A stretch of DNA of 64,000 bases. Source: CAWDNM01 sp964521195. Its GTDB lineage: Bacteria; Actinomycetota; Coriobacteriia; Anaerosomatales; JAAXUF01. Every line of letters starts with the position of its first letter. Position 1 is the stretch's first letter. Below, one piece after another: positions 53,168 through 61,185 of the stretch. The DNA is taken from assembly GCA_964521195.1 (NCBI GenBank), contig CAZFRE010000001.1:124001-188000 (forward strand), written 5' to 3'. The notes under the pieces are model-generated. The model did no database searches, was not told the DNA's origin, and worked only from the letters and a program-made list of their open reading frames with translations. The position numbers were made by a program, and so were the translations under genes.

Positions 53168-54316
53168 ATGCTCTATCGCACGCTTGGGACGACCGGGGTC
53201 GACGTATCGGTGCTCGGCTTCGGGTGTATGCGTCTTCCCGTGATCGGGGGACAACCCGACCGTATCGACTACGACCGCGCGACGCAGATGCTGCATCACG
53301 CCATCGACAACGGCGTCAACTACGTGGACACCGCGTGGTTCTACCACGCACCGCAGATGGGCCAGGCCGGCCAGTCCGAGCCGTTCGTGGGCGAGGCGCT
53401 GTCGGGCGGCTGGAGGGAACGGGTGCACCTCGCGACGAAGCTCCCGCTTGGCCTGTGCCGAGCATGCGACGACATGGAGCGCTACCTCACCGAGCAGCTC
53501 GAACGGCTCCGGACCGATCACCTCGACTTCTACCTGCTGCACGGCCTCTCCGGAGCGAGCTGGGACCGCATGAACGCCCTGGGCGTCATGGACTTCCTCG
53601 AGCGGGCGGTCGCCGACGGCAGGATCGGGCACCCCGCCTTCTCCTTTCACGGCACCGCCGAGGATTTCGTCCGGATCTGCGACGCCTACGACGGGTGGGC
53701 GTTCGCGCAGATCCAGTTCAACTACGTCGACACGTCGTTCCAGGCCGGGTATGCGGGCCTGCGCCACGCCGCCGACAAGGGCATGGGCGTCGTGGTCATG
53801 GAGCCGCTCAAGGGTGGCAAGCTCGCCGACCGCATGCCCGAGCCGTTGCGATCGGTCTTCGACGACCGGCCGGAGGGCTGGACGCCCGCCGAGTGGGCGC
53901 TGCGCTACGTGTGGAACGAGCCCGGCGTGAGCATGCTCTTGTCGGGCATGAGCGACATGGAGCAGGTCGTCGCCAACATCGCGGCGGCCGATGCGGCGGT
54001 TGCCGGCTCGCTCACCCACGAGCAGCTGGCAGTGTACGAGCGTGTCTCGGCGCTCCTCGCCGAGAAGATGAAGGCCGACTGCACGCGGTGTCGCTACTGC
54101 ATGCCGTGCCCGTCCGGCGTCGACATCCCCGACGTCATCGCGGCGCTCAACAACGCCTCGATGTGGGGCGATGCGAACGCCTGGCTCACCGGTTACTCGA
54201 GCGTTGGCGGCAAGGCGGACCTGTGCACGCAGTGCGGGCAGTGCCTCGACATGTGCCCGCAGGGGTTGCCGATCCCCGATCTCATGAACGACGCGGTCGC
54301 CACCTTCAACCGGTAG
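53168..54316 (+). CDS. Aldo/keto reductase with two C-terminal 4Fe-4S motifs
   Basis: 382 residues. The AKR barrel (about 1-290) has GFGCMRLP, the tetrad residues in NYVDTAWFYH (Asp, Tyr), LATKLP (Lys) and LLHGL (His). The tail carries CTRCRYCMPCPSGVDIP and CTQCGQCLDMCPQGLPIP, two ferredoxin-type cluster sites, as in the Fe-S AKR group common in anaerobes. CGGAGG lies seven bases before the ATG. The substrate is unknown. No operon partner; the next gene is convergent. Confidence 0.92.
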   Translation: MLYRTLGTTGVDVSVLGFGCMRLPVIGGQPDRIDYDRATQMLHHAIDNGVNYVDTAWFYHAPQMGQAGQSEPFVGEALSGGWRERVHLATKLPLGLCRACDDMERYLTEQLERLRTDHLDFYLLHGLSGASWDRMNALGVMDFLERAVADGRIGHPAFSFHGTAEDFVRICDAYDGWAFAQIQFNYVDTSFQAGYAGLRHAADKGMGVVVMEPLKGGKLADRMPEPLRSVFDDRPEGWTPAEWALRYVWNEPGVSMLLSGMSDMEQVVANIAAADAAVAGSLTHEQLAVYERVSALLAEKMKADCTRCRYCMPCPSGVDIPDVIAALNNASMWGDANAWLTGYSSVGGKADLCTQCGQCLDMCPQGLPIPDLMNDAVATFNR

Positions 54317-54319
54317 CGG

Positions 54320-54538
54320 TCACCGGGTTGCGAGCCTGCGCTCGAGGCCGGCGACGAGAGCCGTGCGCGCGTCATCGTCGAGCGTCTTGAGGTGCGCCCA
54401 TACCTCAGGGCAGTGGTATTCCGCAGGCAACGCGAGCTCAGCCCGGAGCTCGCGGTCGAGCAGCTTGCGGTGGTCCTTGTCGTATGGCAGGTCGAGCGCT
54501 TCGAACAGCCACGTCATGTGGCGCATGTAGCACGACAT
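54320..54538 (-). CDS. Small hypothetical protein
   Basis: 72 residues, helical, with MTWLFEALDLPYDKDHRKLLDRELR at its start and a Cys-Pro (HCPEVW) in the middle. No family recognised. A good GGGAGG lies six bases before the ATG, and the gene is convergent with and three bases from the AKR gene, both of which favour a real small gene. Confidence 0.6.
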   Translation of the reverse strand: MSCYMRHMTWLFEALDLPYDKDHRKLLDRELRAELALPAEYHCPEVWAHLKTLDDDARTALVAGLERRLATR

Positions 54539-54674
54539 CGGTGCCTCCCGGTAGATCGCGAACCGGGCTCCAGTCTAGACTCGCTGTACATCAAGCGGAA
54601 CCGTGCCAGGCGTCGACAGGCGCCTGATGCACTACCATGACGACGTCATCGGGACGTCGACGTAAGGACCGCGC

Positions 54675-55307
54675 GTGTCCGACACGCTCTCTGCATTCTT
54701 GGCCGGTCTCGGCATCGGGGCCAGTCTGATCATCGCCATCGGCGCTCAGAACGCGTTCGTACTGCGGCAGGGGCTGCGGCGGGAGCATGTGTTCGCGGTC
54801 GTGGCCGTGTGCGTGACGTGCGACTGGGCGCTCATCGCGGCGGGCGCACTCGGCTTCGGTTCGCTCGTGCGCGCGTTTCCGCTGGTGACGGCAATCGCCG
54901 CATGGGGCGGAGCGCTCTTCCTCATCGGCTACGGTGCGCTGTCGATGCGCTCGGCGATCCACCCCGAGACCCTGCGCGCCGAGCAGGACGCCGGGGCTTC
55001 TCGGCTGGCGTCGACGGGTGCGGCGGTGGCGGCGACGCTCGCGGTGAGCCTGCTCAATCCGCACGTGTACCTCGACACCGTCGTGCTGCTGGGCAGCGTC
55101 GCCGCGCAGTACGAGGGTGTGCTCAGGGCCTGGTTCACGGCTGGTGCGTGGCTGGCGTCGCTGCTGTGGTTCTCGGCGCTCGGCTTCGGTGCGAGGCTGC
55201 TGGCTCCGCTCTTCGAGCGTCCTCTGGCGTGGCGCGTGCTCGACACCGGCATCGCGCTAATCATGTGGTGGATCGCCGCGGGGCTGATCCGGGGGCAACT
55301 GGGCTGA
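54675..55307 (+). CDS. LysE/ArgO-type amino acid exporter
   Basis: 210 residues with five or six membrane helices and the family motif near the N-terminus (IAIGAQNAFVLRQGLRREH) and VSLLNPHVYLDTVVLLGS in the middle. It probably exports basic amino acids such as Lys or Arg. GTG start after AAGGA. Its last 47 bases overlap the end of the convergent diguanylate cyclase gene. Confidence 0.92.
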   Translation: MSDTLSAFLAGLGIGASLIIAIGAQNAFVLRQGLRREHVFAVVAVCVTCDWALIAAGALGFGSLVRAFPLVTAIAAWGGALFLIGYGALSMRSAIHPETLRAEQDAGASRLASTGAAVAATLAVSLLNPHVYLDTVVLLGSVAAQYEGVLRAWFTAGAWLASLLWFSALGFGARLLAPLFERPLAWRVLDTGIALIMWWIAAGLIRGQLG

Positions 55308-56187
55308 GGCCGCGCCTGTCCCCGTGCAGGGCCGCCTTGCGGCGGCGCTTCGTCTCGTACATCGCTTCGTCTGCAGCGTTGATCGCAGTCTCCGAGGACT
55401 CCGGCGCGGTCAGGAACGTCCGGCACCCCAGCGACAGGCCGGCGCCGAACGTCTCCTCGAGCGGTTCGAGCTTCTCGGCGAGACGGCCGACGATGGCGGC
55501 TGTGCCGGCCTCGTCCGTCTCGGGCAGCAACACGACGAACTCGTCGCCGCCCATGCGGGCTGCGATGTCGGTCGGGCGCAGGGTGCCCTCGAGGCCCTCA
55601 GCCACCCGCATGAGGAAGTCGTCGCCCACGCCGTGCCCGAACCGGTCGTTGACGGTCTTGAAGGAGTCGACATCGGCATAGACGAGCGACAGGGCCGTGC
55701 CCTTGCGTCGGGCGCGCGCGATCTCCTCGTCGAGCCGCTCGAGCAGTGCACGGCGGTTGAGCAGGCCGGTGAGGTCGTCGCGCATCGACAGCACCTCGAG
55801 CCGCTCGGTCGACGTGCGCACCTCCGAGACGAGCAGCGCGATGGTTGCGAATGCTGAGAACCGGACGACCGCCGTCACGATCGTGGCGAGCAGCGTGGCG
55901 GTGAGGTCACCGGCGAGCGACTGGAGCGCCACGCTGCCTGCGGCCGCCACCGCCGAGACGAGGATCCCATCTCGGCGCTGGGCGCACCATGCCGCGATGA
56001 TCGGTCCGAAGACATAGACAGGCGTGGCGGGGACCTGAGCGCCGAGCGACACGTCGAACGCCATCGCGATCGCGACTCCGCCCAGCCCCAGTAGCACACC
56101 CGTGAGGCGTCCGATCGGCTTGGCAGCGTGGAGCAGGCGGCTGACCGCCTCACTCGTATAGCCGCCCGCCGGACGAGCCGCGCTCAC
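55261..56187 (-). CDS. Membrane diguanylate cyclase (GGDEF)
   Basis: 308 residues with four or five membrane helices (about 22-120) and one GGDEF domain (about 125-290). ARMGGDEFVVL is intact, and RPTD five residues upstream is the I-site. A c-di-GMP synthase is expected. GTG start after GGGAGG. The C-terminus is basic and Pro-rich. The gene overlaps tail-to-tail with lysE, so either transcript would be antisense to the other's 3' end. Confidence 0.92.
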   Translation of the reverse strand: MSAARPAGGYTSEAVSRLLHAAKPIGRLTGVLLGLGGVAIAMAFDVSLGAQVPATPVYVFGPIIAAWCAQRRDGILVSAVAAAGSVALQSLAGDLTATLLATIVTAVVRFSAFATIALLVSEVRTSTERLEVLSMRDDLTGLLNRRALLERLDEEIARARRKGTALSLVYADVDSFKTVNDRFGHGVGDDFLMRVAEGLEGTLRPTDIAARMGGDEFVVLLPETDEAGTAAIVGRLAEKLEPLEETFGAGLSLGCRTFLTAPESSETAINAADEAMYETKRRRKAALHGDRRGLSPVAPGSAPRRSTT

Positions 56188-56275
56188 GTCGGACCTCCCG
56201 TGATCTCCGTGCGCAACGTAGGTCCTGCGACCTCTGTATACCCCGATCGTCTCGGCGCGGCCTTCCCGCCGACGT

Positions 56276-56281
56276 TACAAT
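56276..56281 (+). promoter_or_regulatory. -10 element of the small acidic protein gene
   Basis: TACAAT lies about 52 bases before GTG 56333, between divergent genes; no clear -35. Confidence 0.4.
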
Positions 56282-56332
56282 GGGTGCAGACAATCCGCGT
56301 GCACGCGCTGGTGAAGAACGATGGAGGCTACG

Positions 56333-56557
56333 GTGACCGACGAAGACAAGCTCGAGCAGAACACCCCCGGCGAACCTGACGAGGACGAGCACAAGCTCAA
56401 GGAGGACCTGCGCGACGCCGTCGCAAAGGTGGTCGGCATCGCCGTCGAGGCCGGTTCGATGCTCTCGGGACACGCAGGCGAGATGGTGTCGGCAGAAGGC
56501 AAGGTCGCCGAGGCCGAGGCGGAGGAGTTCATCGACCGGATCGACGGCGAAGGCTAG
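56333..56557 (+). CDS. Small acidic protein, unknown function
   Basis: 74 residues, very acidic N-terminus (DEDKLEQNTPGEPDEDEH) followed by an amphipathic helix. No domain recognised. GTG 56333 is preferred because GGAGG (56323-56327) is six bases upstream; ATG 56321 would have none. It has its own promoter-like -10 and a downstream hairpin, so it is probably a genuine single gene. Confidence 0.6.
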   Translation: MTDEDKLEQNTPGEPDEDEHKLKEDLRDAVAKVVGIAVEAGSMLSGHAGEMVSAEGKVAEAEAEEFIDRIDGEG

Positions 56558-56584
56558 GCCGGGACCACGATCGGACGGAAAGCG

Positions 56585-56613
56585 ACGAGGGCGCCGCGGG
56601 GTGGCGCCCTCGT
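56585..56613. terminator. Bidirectional hairpin between the small acidic protein and the SGNH gene
   Basis: A perfect 11-bp stem (ACGAGGGCGCC with GGCGCCCTCGT) and seven-base loop, followed by CTGTCTT, lie between converging genes. Confidence 0.8.
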
Positions 56614-56660
56614 CTGTCTTCGCGGTCCGGGAACGGTGACGTCCCGGCCCTCGGAGGCGA

Positions 56661-57953
56661 CTACTTCACGGTGATCTCGCGCCAGGTGCTTCTGCCGGCG
56701 AGGTGGTCGCCGTCCGCGTGCTTGACGCGCAGGCGGAACCGCCCGGCCTTGCCGATCGTGAAGCTCTTCTTCCACGACGCGCTCCCTGCGTGCGCAGTGG
56801 TGGAAACGGTCTTGTACGAGTGCCACGCGCCGTGCAGCCGACGCTGCACTTGGATGACGACCGCGCCGTCGACGAGCTGCGCCGGCGAGATGGTGCCTTG
56901 CCACGACCGCTTCACGCCGTGCTTGATCGTGCGCGACGACGATGGCTTGGGGCGCGAGAGCGTCACCGCGCGTGGCTCCAGACGGCTCGCGCCGCTCCAT
57001 TCGCCGTACGCGGCGTTGAGCATCGGCACGAACTCGGCGGTGGCGATCGCGTCACCCTCAGCCGAGGGGTGCGAGTCGCCCGTGGGGTACGCAAGGTAGT
57101 CGCTCGGCCCCGCCACGTGCTCGACCGAGCCTCCCACCACGCGGTGGTGGCCGCCGGTGAGCACCGTGTAGTAGTCGAACACGAACACGTTGCCCGTCGT
57201 GTAGCCGCTGAGCAGCCCGTCCGGACTCACGAGCCAGTCGGCGAGCGCACGTGCGTTCGCGGCGTTCTCGGGGCTCGTGTCGCTTTCGCGCAACGGCGGC
57301 GACACCACGAGCACGAACAGCTTGTCCGGGCGTGTCTTGAAGTACTCGAGCAGGTCGAGGTAGACGCCCTTCGCGTTGCCCACGGTCAGCGGGCCGCTCT
57401 CGCCCTTCAGTGGGTTGCCCCCGATCGCGGGTACTGCGTCGCCCGGTGAGCCGCCCACGTCGGCGTTCGGGAAGCACGACTTGAACATGATGATGGTGTT
57501 CTCGCCGCTCGGCATGGTCCCCATCCGCGAGTACGACGAATGCTGCCCGTCCTCCGAGAAGAGCGCCGACGTGTACGTCGCTGACTGCGGCCCGCGGAAC
57601 CAGCTCCACCAGTGCCCGACATCGGTGCGGTCGCCGATGTTGTCCGGACCCCAGCCGTAGTTCGTGTCGGAGACGGCGTAGTTGTTGTCGCGAAGTGCGA
57701 CGCCGAGGTCTCCGTAGCCGTCCGCGAGCCATGCCTCGCCGGTGGAGTGGTGGGCGAAGATGAGGCGGACCGGTGCTGCCGGAGCGCCGGTGGCCGGCAC
57801 CGATCCGGGCGCCGGCAGCACGGCCGCAGGCTCCGGCTGCGAGGATGGAAGCTGTGCGACGGTGGTGCCGGGTCCGGCGCAGCCGAGTGCGACCCACGCC
57901 AGTGTCGCGACTACCCCGACCGCTGCCGTCAGGTGTGTTCGTCGAAGACCCAT
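56661..57953 (-). CDS. SGNH-type hydrolase-like lipoprotein with C-terminal surface module
   Basis: 430 residues: lipoprotein signal (lipobox VALGC, about residue 23), Pro/Ala linker, then an SGNH-like domain (about 60-330) with FAHHSTGEAW in place of the usual GDS block and DSHPSAEG supplying the Asp-His pair. A C-terminal beta module (about 335-430) ends ITVK. It might deacylate a surface glycan or lipid; this is family-based inference. ATG 57951-57953 fits the signal peptide. The gene diverges from the XRE-cupin gene, with a CRP-like palindrome between them. Confidence 0.75.
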   Translation of the reverse strand: MGLRRTHLTAAVGVVATLAWVALGCAGPGTTVAQLPSSQPEPAAVLPAPGSVPATGAPAAPVRLIFAHHSTGEAWLADGYGDLGVALRDNNYAVSDTNYGWGPDNIGDRTDVGHWWSWFRGPQSATYTSALFSEDGQHSSYSRMGTMPSGENTIIMFKSCFPNADVGGSPGDAVPAIGGNPLKGESGPLTVGNAKGVYLDLLEYFKTRPDKLFVLVVSPPLRESDTSPENAANARALADWLVSPDGLLSGYTTGNVFVFDYYTVLTGGHHRVVGGSVEHVAGPSDYLAYPTGDSHPSAEGDAIATAEFVPMLNAAYGEWSGASRLEPRAVTLSRPKPSSSRTIKHGVKRSWQGTISPAQLVDGAVVIQVQRRLHGAWHSYKTVSTTAHAGSASWKKSFTIGKAGRFRLRVKHADGDHLAGRSTWREITVK

Positions 57954-58036
57954 CGTGCTCGCCCCCAAACCGGCCCGACGGACATGCGGGCCACCGGCCC
58001 AATCGTGCGCCCTTCCAGGCGCCGGTGGAAGCCAGT

Positions 58037-58052
58037 TGTGACCAATATCACA
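58037..58052 (+). promoter_or_regulatory. CRP/GlxR-type operator palindrome
   Basis: TGTGACCAATATCACA is an exact TGTGA-N6-TCACA palindrome, the consensus of CRP-family regulators including the actinobacterial GlxR type. It lies in the 207-base divergent space between the SGNH lipoprotein gene and the XRE-cupin gene, about 84 bases from the first ATG and 109 from the second. A possible plus-strand -10, TAATCT, is at 58112-58117. Confidence 0.65.
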
Positions 58053-58160
58053 GCGGCATCGGGCGTCCCGACGAGGGGTCCGGGGTTCTCGGCAGGGTGG
58101 GTGGTTCAGTGTAATCTGACAGGCACCGCATGTACCGCACGGGGGAAGGGGACCACAGGG

Positions 58161-58736
58161 ATGGCTGAGAACCGTATCGGCGCCAAGATCACCACGCTTC
58201 GCGAGTCGCTGCAGCTCTCGCGAGAAGAACTCGCCGAGCGCTGCGACTGCGACGCGAGCGTCATCGCAGGCCTCGAGGGTGGCGCCATCGCGCCGTCGCT
58301 CGCGCCACTCATCAAGATCACGCGGGCGCTCGGCGTCCGGCTCGGCACACTGCTCGACGACGACACGCACGTGGGCCCCGTCATCACGCGCAAGGACGAA
58401 GCCGAGGAGGTCGCGCGGCTCAAGTCGCTCGAGACCTCGAGCGACGGCGGCGTGCTCGACTTCTTCTCGCTCGCCGAGGGTAAGACCTCGCGCCACATGG
58501 AGCCGTTCATGATCACCGTGAACCCCGCCGAGGGAGACAGTCACTCGCTCTCGAGCCATGAGGGCGAGGAGTTCGTGTACGTGCTCAACGGCGAGATCGA
58601 GTTGTCGTACGGCAAGGACCTGCACGTCATGTCCGCTGGTGACAGCATCTACTACGACTCGATCGTGCCGCATCAGCTCCGCTGCCACGGCGACGTACCG
58701 GCCCGCATCCTCGCGGTCGTGTACGCGCCGGCGTAG
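58161..58736 (+). CDS. XRE-family transcription regulator with cupin sensor domain
   Basis: 191 residues: helix-turn-helix (about 5-62, with ITTLRESLQLSREELAER) and a C-terminal cupin_2 domain (about 110-190) with SHEGEEFVYVLNGEIEL and the histidine-containing SIVPHQLRCHG. Such regulators often control the adjacent catabolic gene and sense a small acid or metabolite through the cupin. The ATG follows GGGGAAGGGG. It is 12 bases ahead of the acyl-CoA synthetase gene and likely forms an operon with it. Confidence 0.92.
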   Translation: MAENRIGAKITTLRESLQLSREELAERCDCDASVIAGLEGGAIAPSLAPLIKITRALGVRLGTLLDDDTHVGPVITRKDEAEEVARLKSLETSSDGGVLDFFSLAEGKTSRHMEPFMITVNPAEGDSHSLSSHEGEEFVYVLNGEIELSYGKDLHVMSAGDSIYYDSIVPHQLRCHGDVPARILAVVYAPA

Positions 58737-58748
58737 GGGGTGGCCGCC

Positions 58749-60458
58749 ATGGTGCAACTCCACACCGATCTGACGATCGGCCAGTACTTCGAGAATGTCG
58801 TCGCCGCGCAGCCGGATCACGAGTTCGTGGTCTACCCCGACCGCGACCTGCGCTGGACCTACCGCCAGTTCGACGAGCGTGTCGACCAGCTCGCGAAGGG
58901 GCTGCTCGCCACCGGCATCGGCAAGGGCGACAAGGTCGGCGTCTGGGCGCGCAATGTGCCCGACTGGCTCACGCTCGCGTTCGCGACCGCCAAGATCGGA
59001 GCCGTGCTCGTGACGGTGAACCCGGTCTACAAGGCGCACGAGCTCGCGTACGTCATTAAGCAGTCCGACATGAAGGCGCTCGCCATCATCGACGCGTTCC
59101 GTGATGTCGACTACGTTCAGATCGTGCGCGAGCTCGTCCCAGAATCGATGACGCAGGAACGCGGCCGCATGAACAGTGCCGAGTTCCCCGAGCTCAAGTC
59201 GCTCATCTACATGGGTCCCGAGAAGCACCGCGGCTTCTACTCGATGCCCGAGCTGCTCGTGCTCGGCGAGCACAGCGACGACGCGCCGATGCGCGCGATC
59301 ACCGAATCGTTGCACGCGGACGACGTCATCAACATGCAGTACACCTCGGGAACCACCGGCTTTCCCAAGGGTGTCATGCTCACGAGCCGCAACATCCTCA
59401 ACAACGGCTTCTACATCGGCGAGCGCCAGAAGTTCACCTCGGCGGACCGCGTGTGCCTGCCGGTGCCGTACTTCCACTGTTTCGGCATCGTGCTCGGTGT
59501 GCTCGCCGTGCTCACCCACGGCGCGACGATCGTGGGCGTCGAGCAGTTCGACCCGGTGCTCGTGCTCGCCGCGATCCAGAAGGAGCGCGCGACCGCCGTC
59601 TACGGTGTCCCGACGATGTTCATCGCCGAACTCGCGCACCCCATGTTCGACATCTTCGACCTCACCTCGCTTCGCACGGGCATCATGGCGGGCTCGCCGT
59701 GCCCGATCGAGACGATGCGCCAGGTCATCGACAAGATGCACGCCTCGGAGATGACGATCTGCTACGGCCTCACGGAGGCGTCGCCGGTGTTCACGCAGAC
59801 GACGACCGACGACACGCTCGAGCGCAAGTGCGAGACGGTCGGCCGCAAGCACGACGAGGTCGAGGTGCGCGTCGTCGACCCGGACACCGGCGAGGACTGC
59901 CCGCCCAACGTGCCGGGCGAGCTCTTGTGCCGCGGCTACAACATCATGAAGGGCTACTACAAGATGCCCGAGGCGACAGCGGCCGCGGTCGACGCCGATG
60001 GCTGGCTGCACTCCGGCGATATCGGGACCGTGGACGAAGACGGCTACTACCGCATCACCGGCCGCATCAAGGACATGATCATCCGCGGTGGCGAGAACAT
60101 CTACCCGCGCGAGATCGAGGAGTTCCTCTATACGATGCCCGGCATCGAGGACGCGCAGGTCGTCGGCGTGCCGGACCCCAAGTACGGCGAGGTCGTCGGG
60201 GCGTTCGTGCGCTTGAAGGCAGGCGTGGACCTCACCGAGGGCGACGTGCAGGAGTTCGCCCGGGCGCGCATGGCACGTTACAAGGCACCGAAGTACGTCT
60301 TCTTCGTCGACGCGTTCCCCATGACCGCGAGCGGCAAGATCCAGAAGTACAAGCTGCGTGAGATGGCAGCCGAGCAGCTCGGCTTGGCCGACGTCAAGGT
60401 GTTCGCGAGCGAAGCCGCCGGTGCCGATGAGTGCCAGGACCCCGTGGAGAGTTCGTAG
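58749..60458 (+). CDS. AMP-forming acyl-CoA synthetase
   Basis: 569 residues of the adenylate-forming family. Motifs: YTSGTTGFPKGVML (ATP loop), YGLTEASPVF, DGWLHSGDIGTVDEDGYY, RIKDMIIRGGENIYPREIEE and the final lysine in TASGKIQKYK. It activates a carboxylic acid, most likely a fatty acid of medium or long chain, to the CoA ester. ATG 58749 is used; GTG 58740 is possible. The upstream XRE-cupin gene probably regulates it. The C-terminal 30 residues are extra. Confidence 0.93.
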   Translation: MVQLHTDLTIGQYFENVVAAQPDHEFVVYPDRDLRWTYRQFDERVDQLAKGLLATGIGKGDKVGVWARNVPDWLTLAFATAKIGAVLVTVNPVYKAHELAYVIKQSDMKALAIIDAFRDVDYVQIVRELVPESMTQERGRMNSAEFPELKSLIYMGPEKHRGFYSMPELLVLGEHSDDAPMRAITESLHADDVINMQYTSGTTGFPKGVMLTSRNILNNGFYIGERQKFTSADRVCLPVPYFHCFGIVLGVLAVLTHGATIVGVEQFDPVLVLAAIQKERATAVYGVPTMFIAELAHPMFDIFDLTSLRTGIMAGSPCPIETMRQVIDKMHASEMTICYGLTEASPVFTQTTTDDTLERKCETVGRKHDEVEVRVVDPDTGEDCPPNVPGELLCRGYNIMKGYYKMPEATAAAVDADGWLHSGDIGTVDEDGYYRITGRIKDMIIRGGENIYPREIEEFLYTMPGIEDAQVVGVPDPKYGEVVGAFVRLKAGVDLTEGDVQEFARARMARYKAPKYVFFVDAFPMTASGKIQKYKLREMAAEQLGLADVKVFASEAAGADECQDPVESS

Positions 60459-60498
60459 AGTCCGCTCGTATCGGCACGCATGCCCCGCCTCGCGCGTG

Positions 60499-60504
60499 TA
60501 CAAT
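60499..60504 (+). promoter_or_regulatory. -10 element of the 60564 lipoprotein gene
   Basis: TACAAT lies 60 bases before GTG 60564; no -35 at standard spacing. Confidence 0.4.
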
Positions 60505-60563
60505 CGGGGTCGGTACACACCGGGCGCAGCGCGCTCAACGACTCCCAGGATGAAGGGATCTCA

Positions 60564-61106
60564 GTGAAGACAACGAATCGACACGCACGTTCGGGCTGGC
60601 TGATGGCGCTGCTCGCGTGCGTTCTGCTGCTCGCCGGCATCGTGGCCGGGTGCACACAGGGCGGCTCCGGCGAGACAGGCTCGACGGTCACCGACGACCA
60701 GAAGGCCATGCTCGAGGCCGTGGCGAAGTGGCACGTCGCCCAGGGCGCCGTCGATCTCGCAGGCTACAAGGCCGGCGTCTACGATCCCGAGGACATTCTC
60801 GGTATCGCGACGATGACCACGCCTCCGCCCGACGCCGAGAAGTACGACGTCAAGTGGGCGTGGTCCGGCGACAAGATCGTGCTGAGCATCCCCTCGGAGT
60901 CGACGACCATCACGCTGAGTGCACCTGCTGACAAGCCGGGAGTCGTGTCCCTCATGGACACCTTCGGGCAGAGTGCCACGTACGTGATGAAGAAGGACGG
61001 CGCTGTGTGGAAGATCGACATCGCCAAGACGCAGGAGGCCGCCAAGGCCCAGGCGATGGAGGCCACCGAGCCGGAGAGCAGCACCGCCGAGACGCCCGCA
61101 CCGTAG
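60564..61106 (+). CDS. Predicted lipoprotein, unknown function
   Basis: 180 residues with a lipoprotein signal (lipobox IVAGC, about residue 27), then a compact domain of about 120 residues with a QKAMLEAVAKWHVAQG helix and beta strands, and an acidic Thr/Pro tail. It resembles secreted SnoaL-like or DUF4878-like lipoproteins only in general shape; no firm assignment. GTG 60564 follows AAGGGA at five bases. A strong hairpin follows. Confidence 0.75.
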   Translation: MKTTNRHARSGWLMALLACVLLLAGIVAGCTQGGSGETGSTVTDDQKAMLEAVAKWHVAQGAVDLAGYKAGVYDPEDILGIATMTTPPPDAEKYDVKWAWSGDKIVLSIPSESTTITLSAPADKPGVVSLMDTFGQSATYVMKKDGAVWKIDIAKTQEAAKAQAMEATEPESSTAETPAP

Positions 61107-61130
61107 GCGCGCCCTCGCGACCGACAGCCA

Positions 61131-61165
61131 AACGCCCCGGTCCGCATAGTGCGGGCCGGGGCGTT
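61131..61165. terminator. Bidirectional hairpin between the lipoprotein and cls genes
   Basis: A 16-bp stem with one T-G pair (AACGCCCCGGTCCGCA with TGCGGGCCGGGGCGTT) and a three-base loop lies between converging genes; it is the longest hairpin seen in the window. Confidence 0.85.
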
Positions 61166-61185
61166 CGCGTCGTGCGGATCGATCG

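Noticed and set aside
57954..60518. Extension of the SGNH gene frame upstream over the XRE-cupin and acyl-CoA synthetase genes
   Set aside because: The lipoprotein signal begins at 57953, and the upstream part is antisense to two clear genes.
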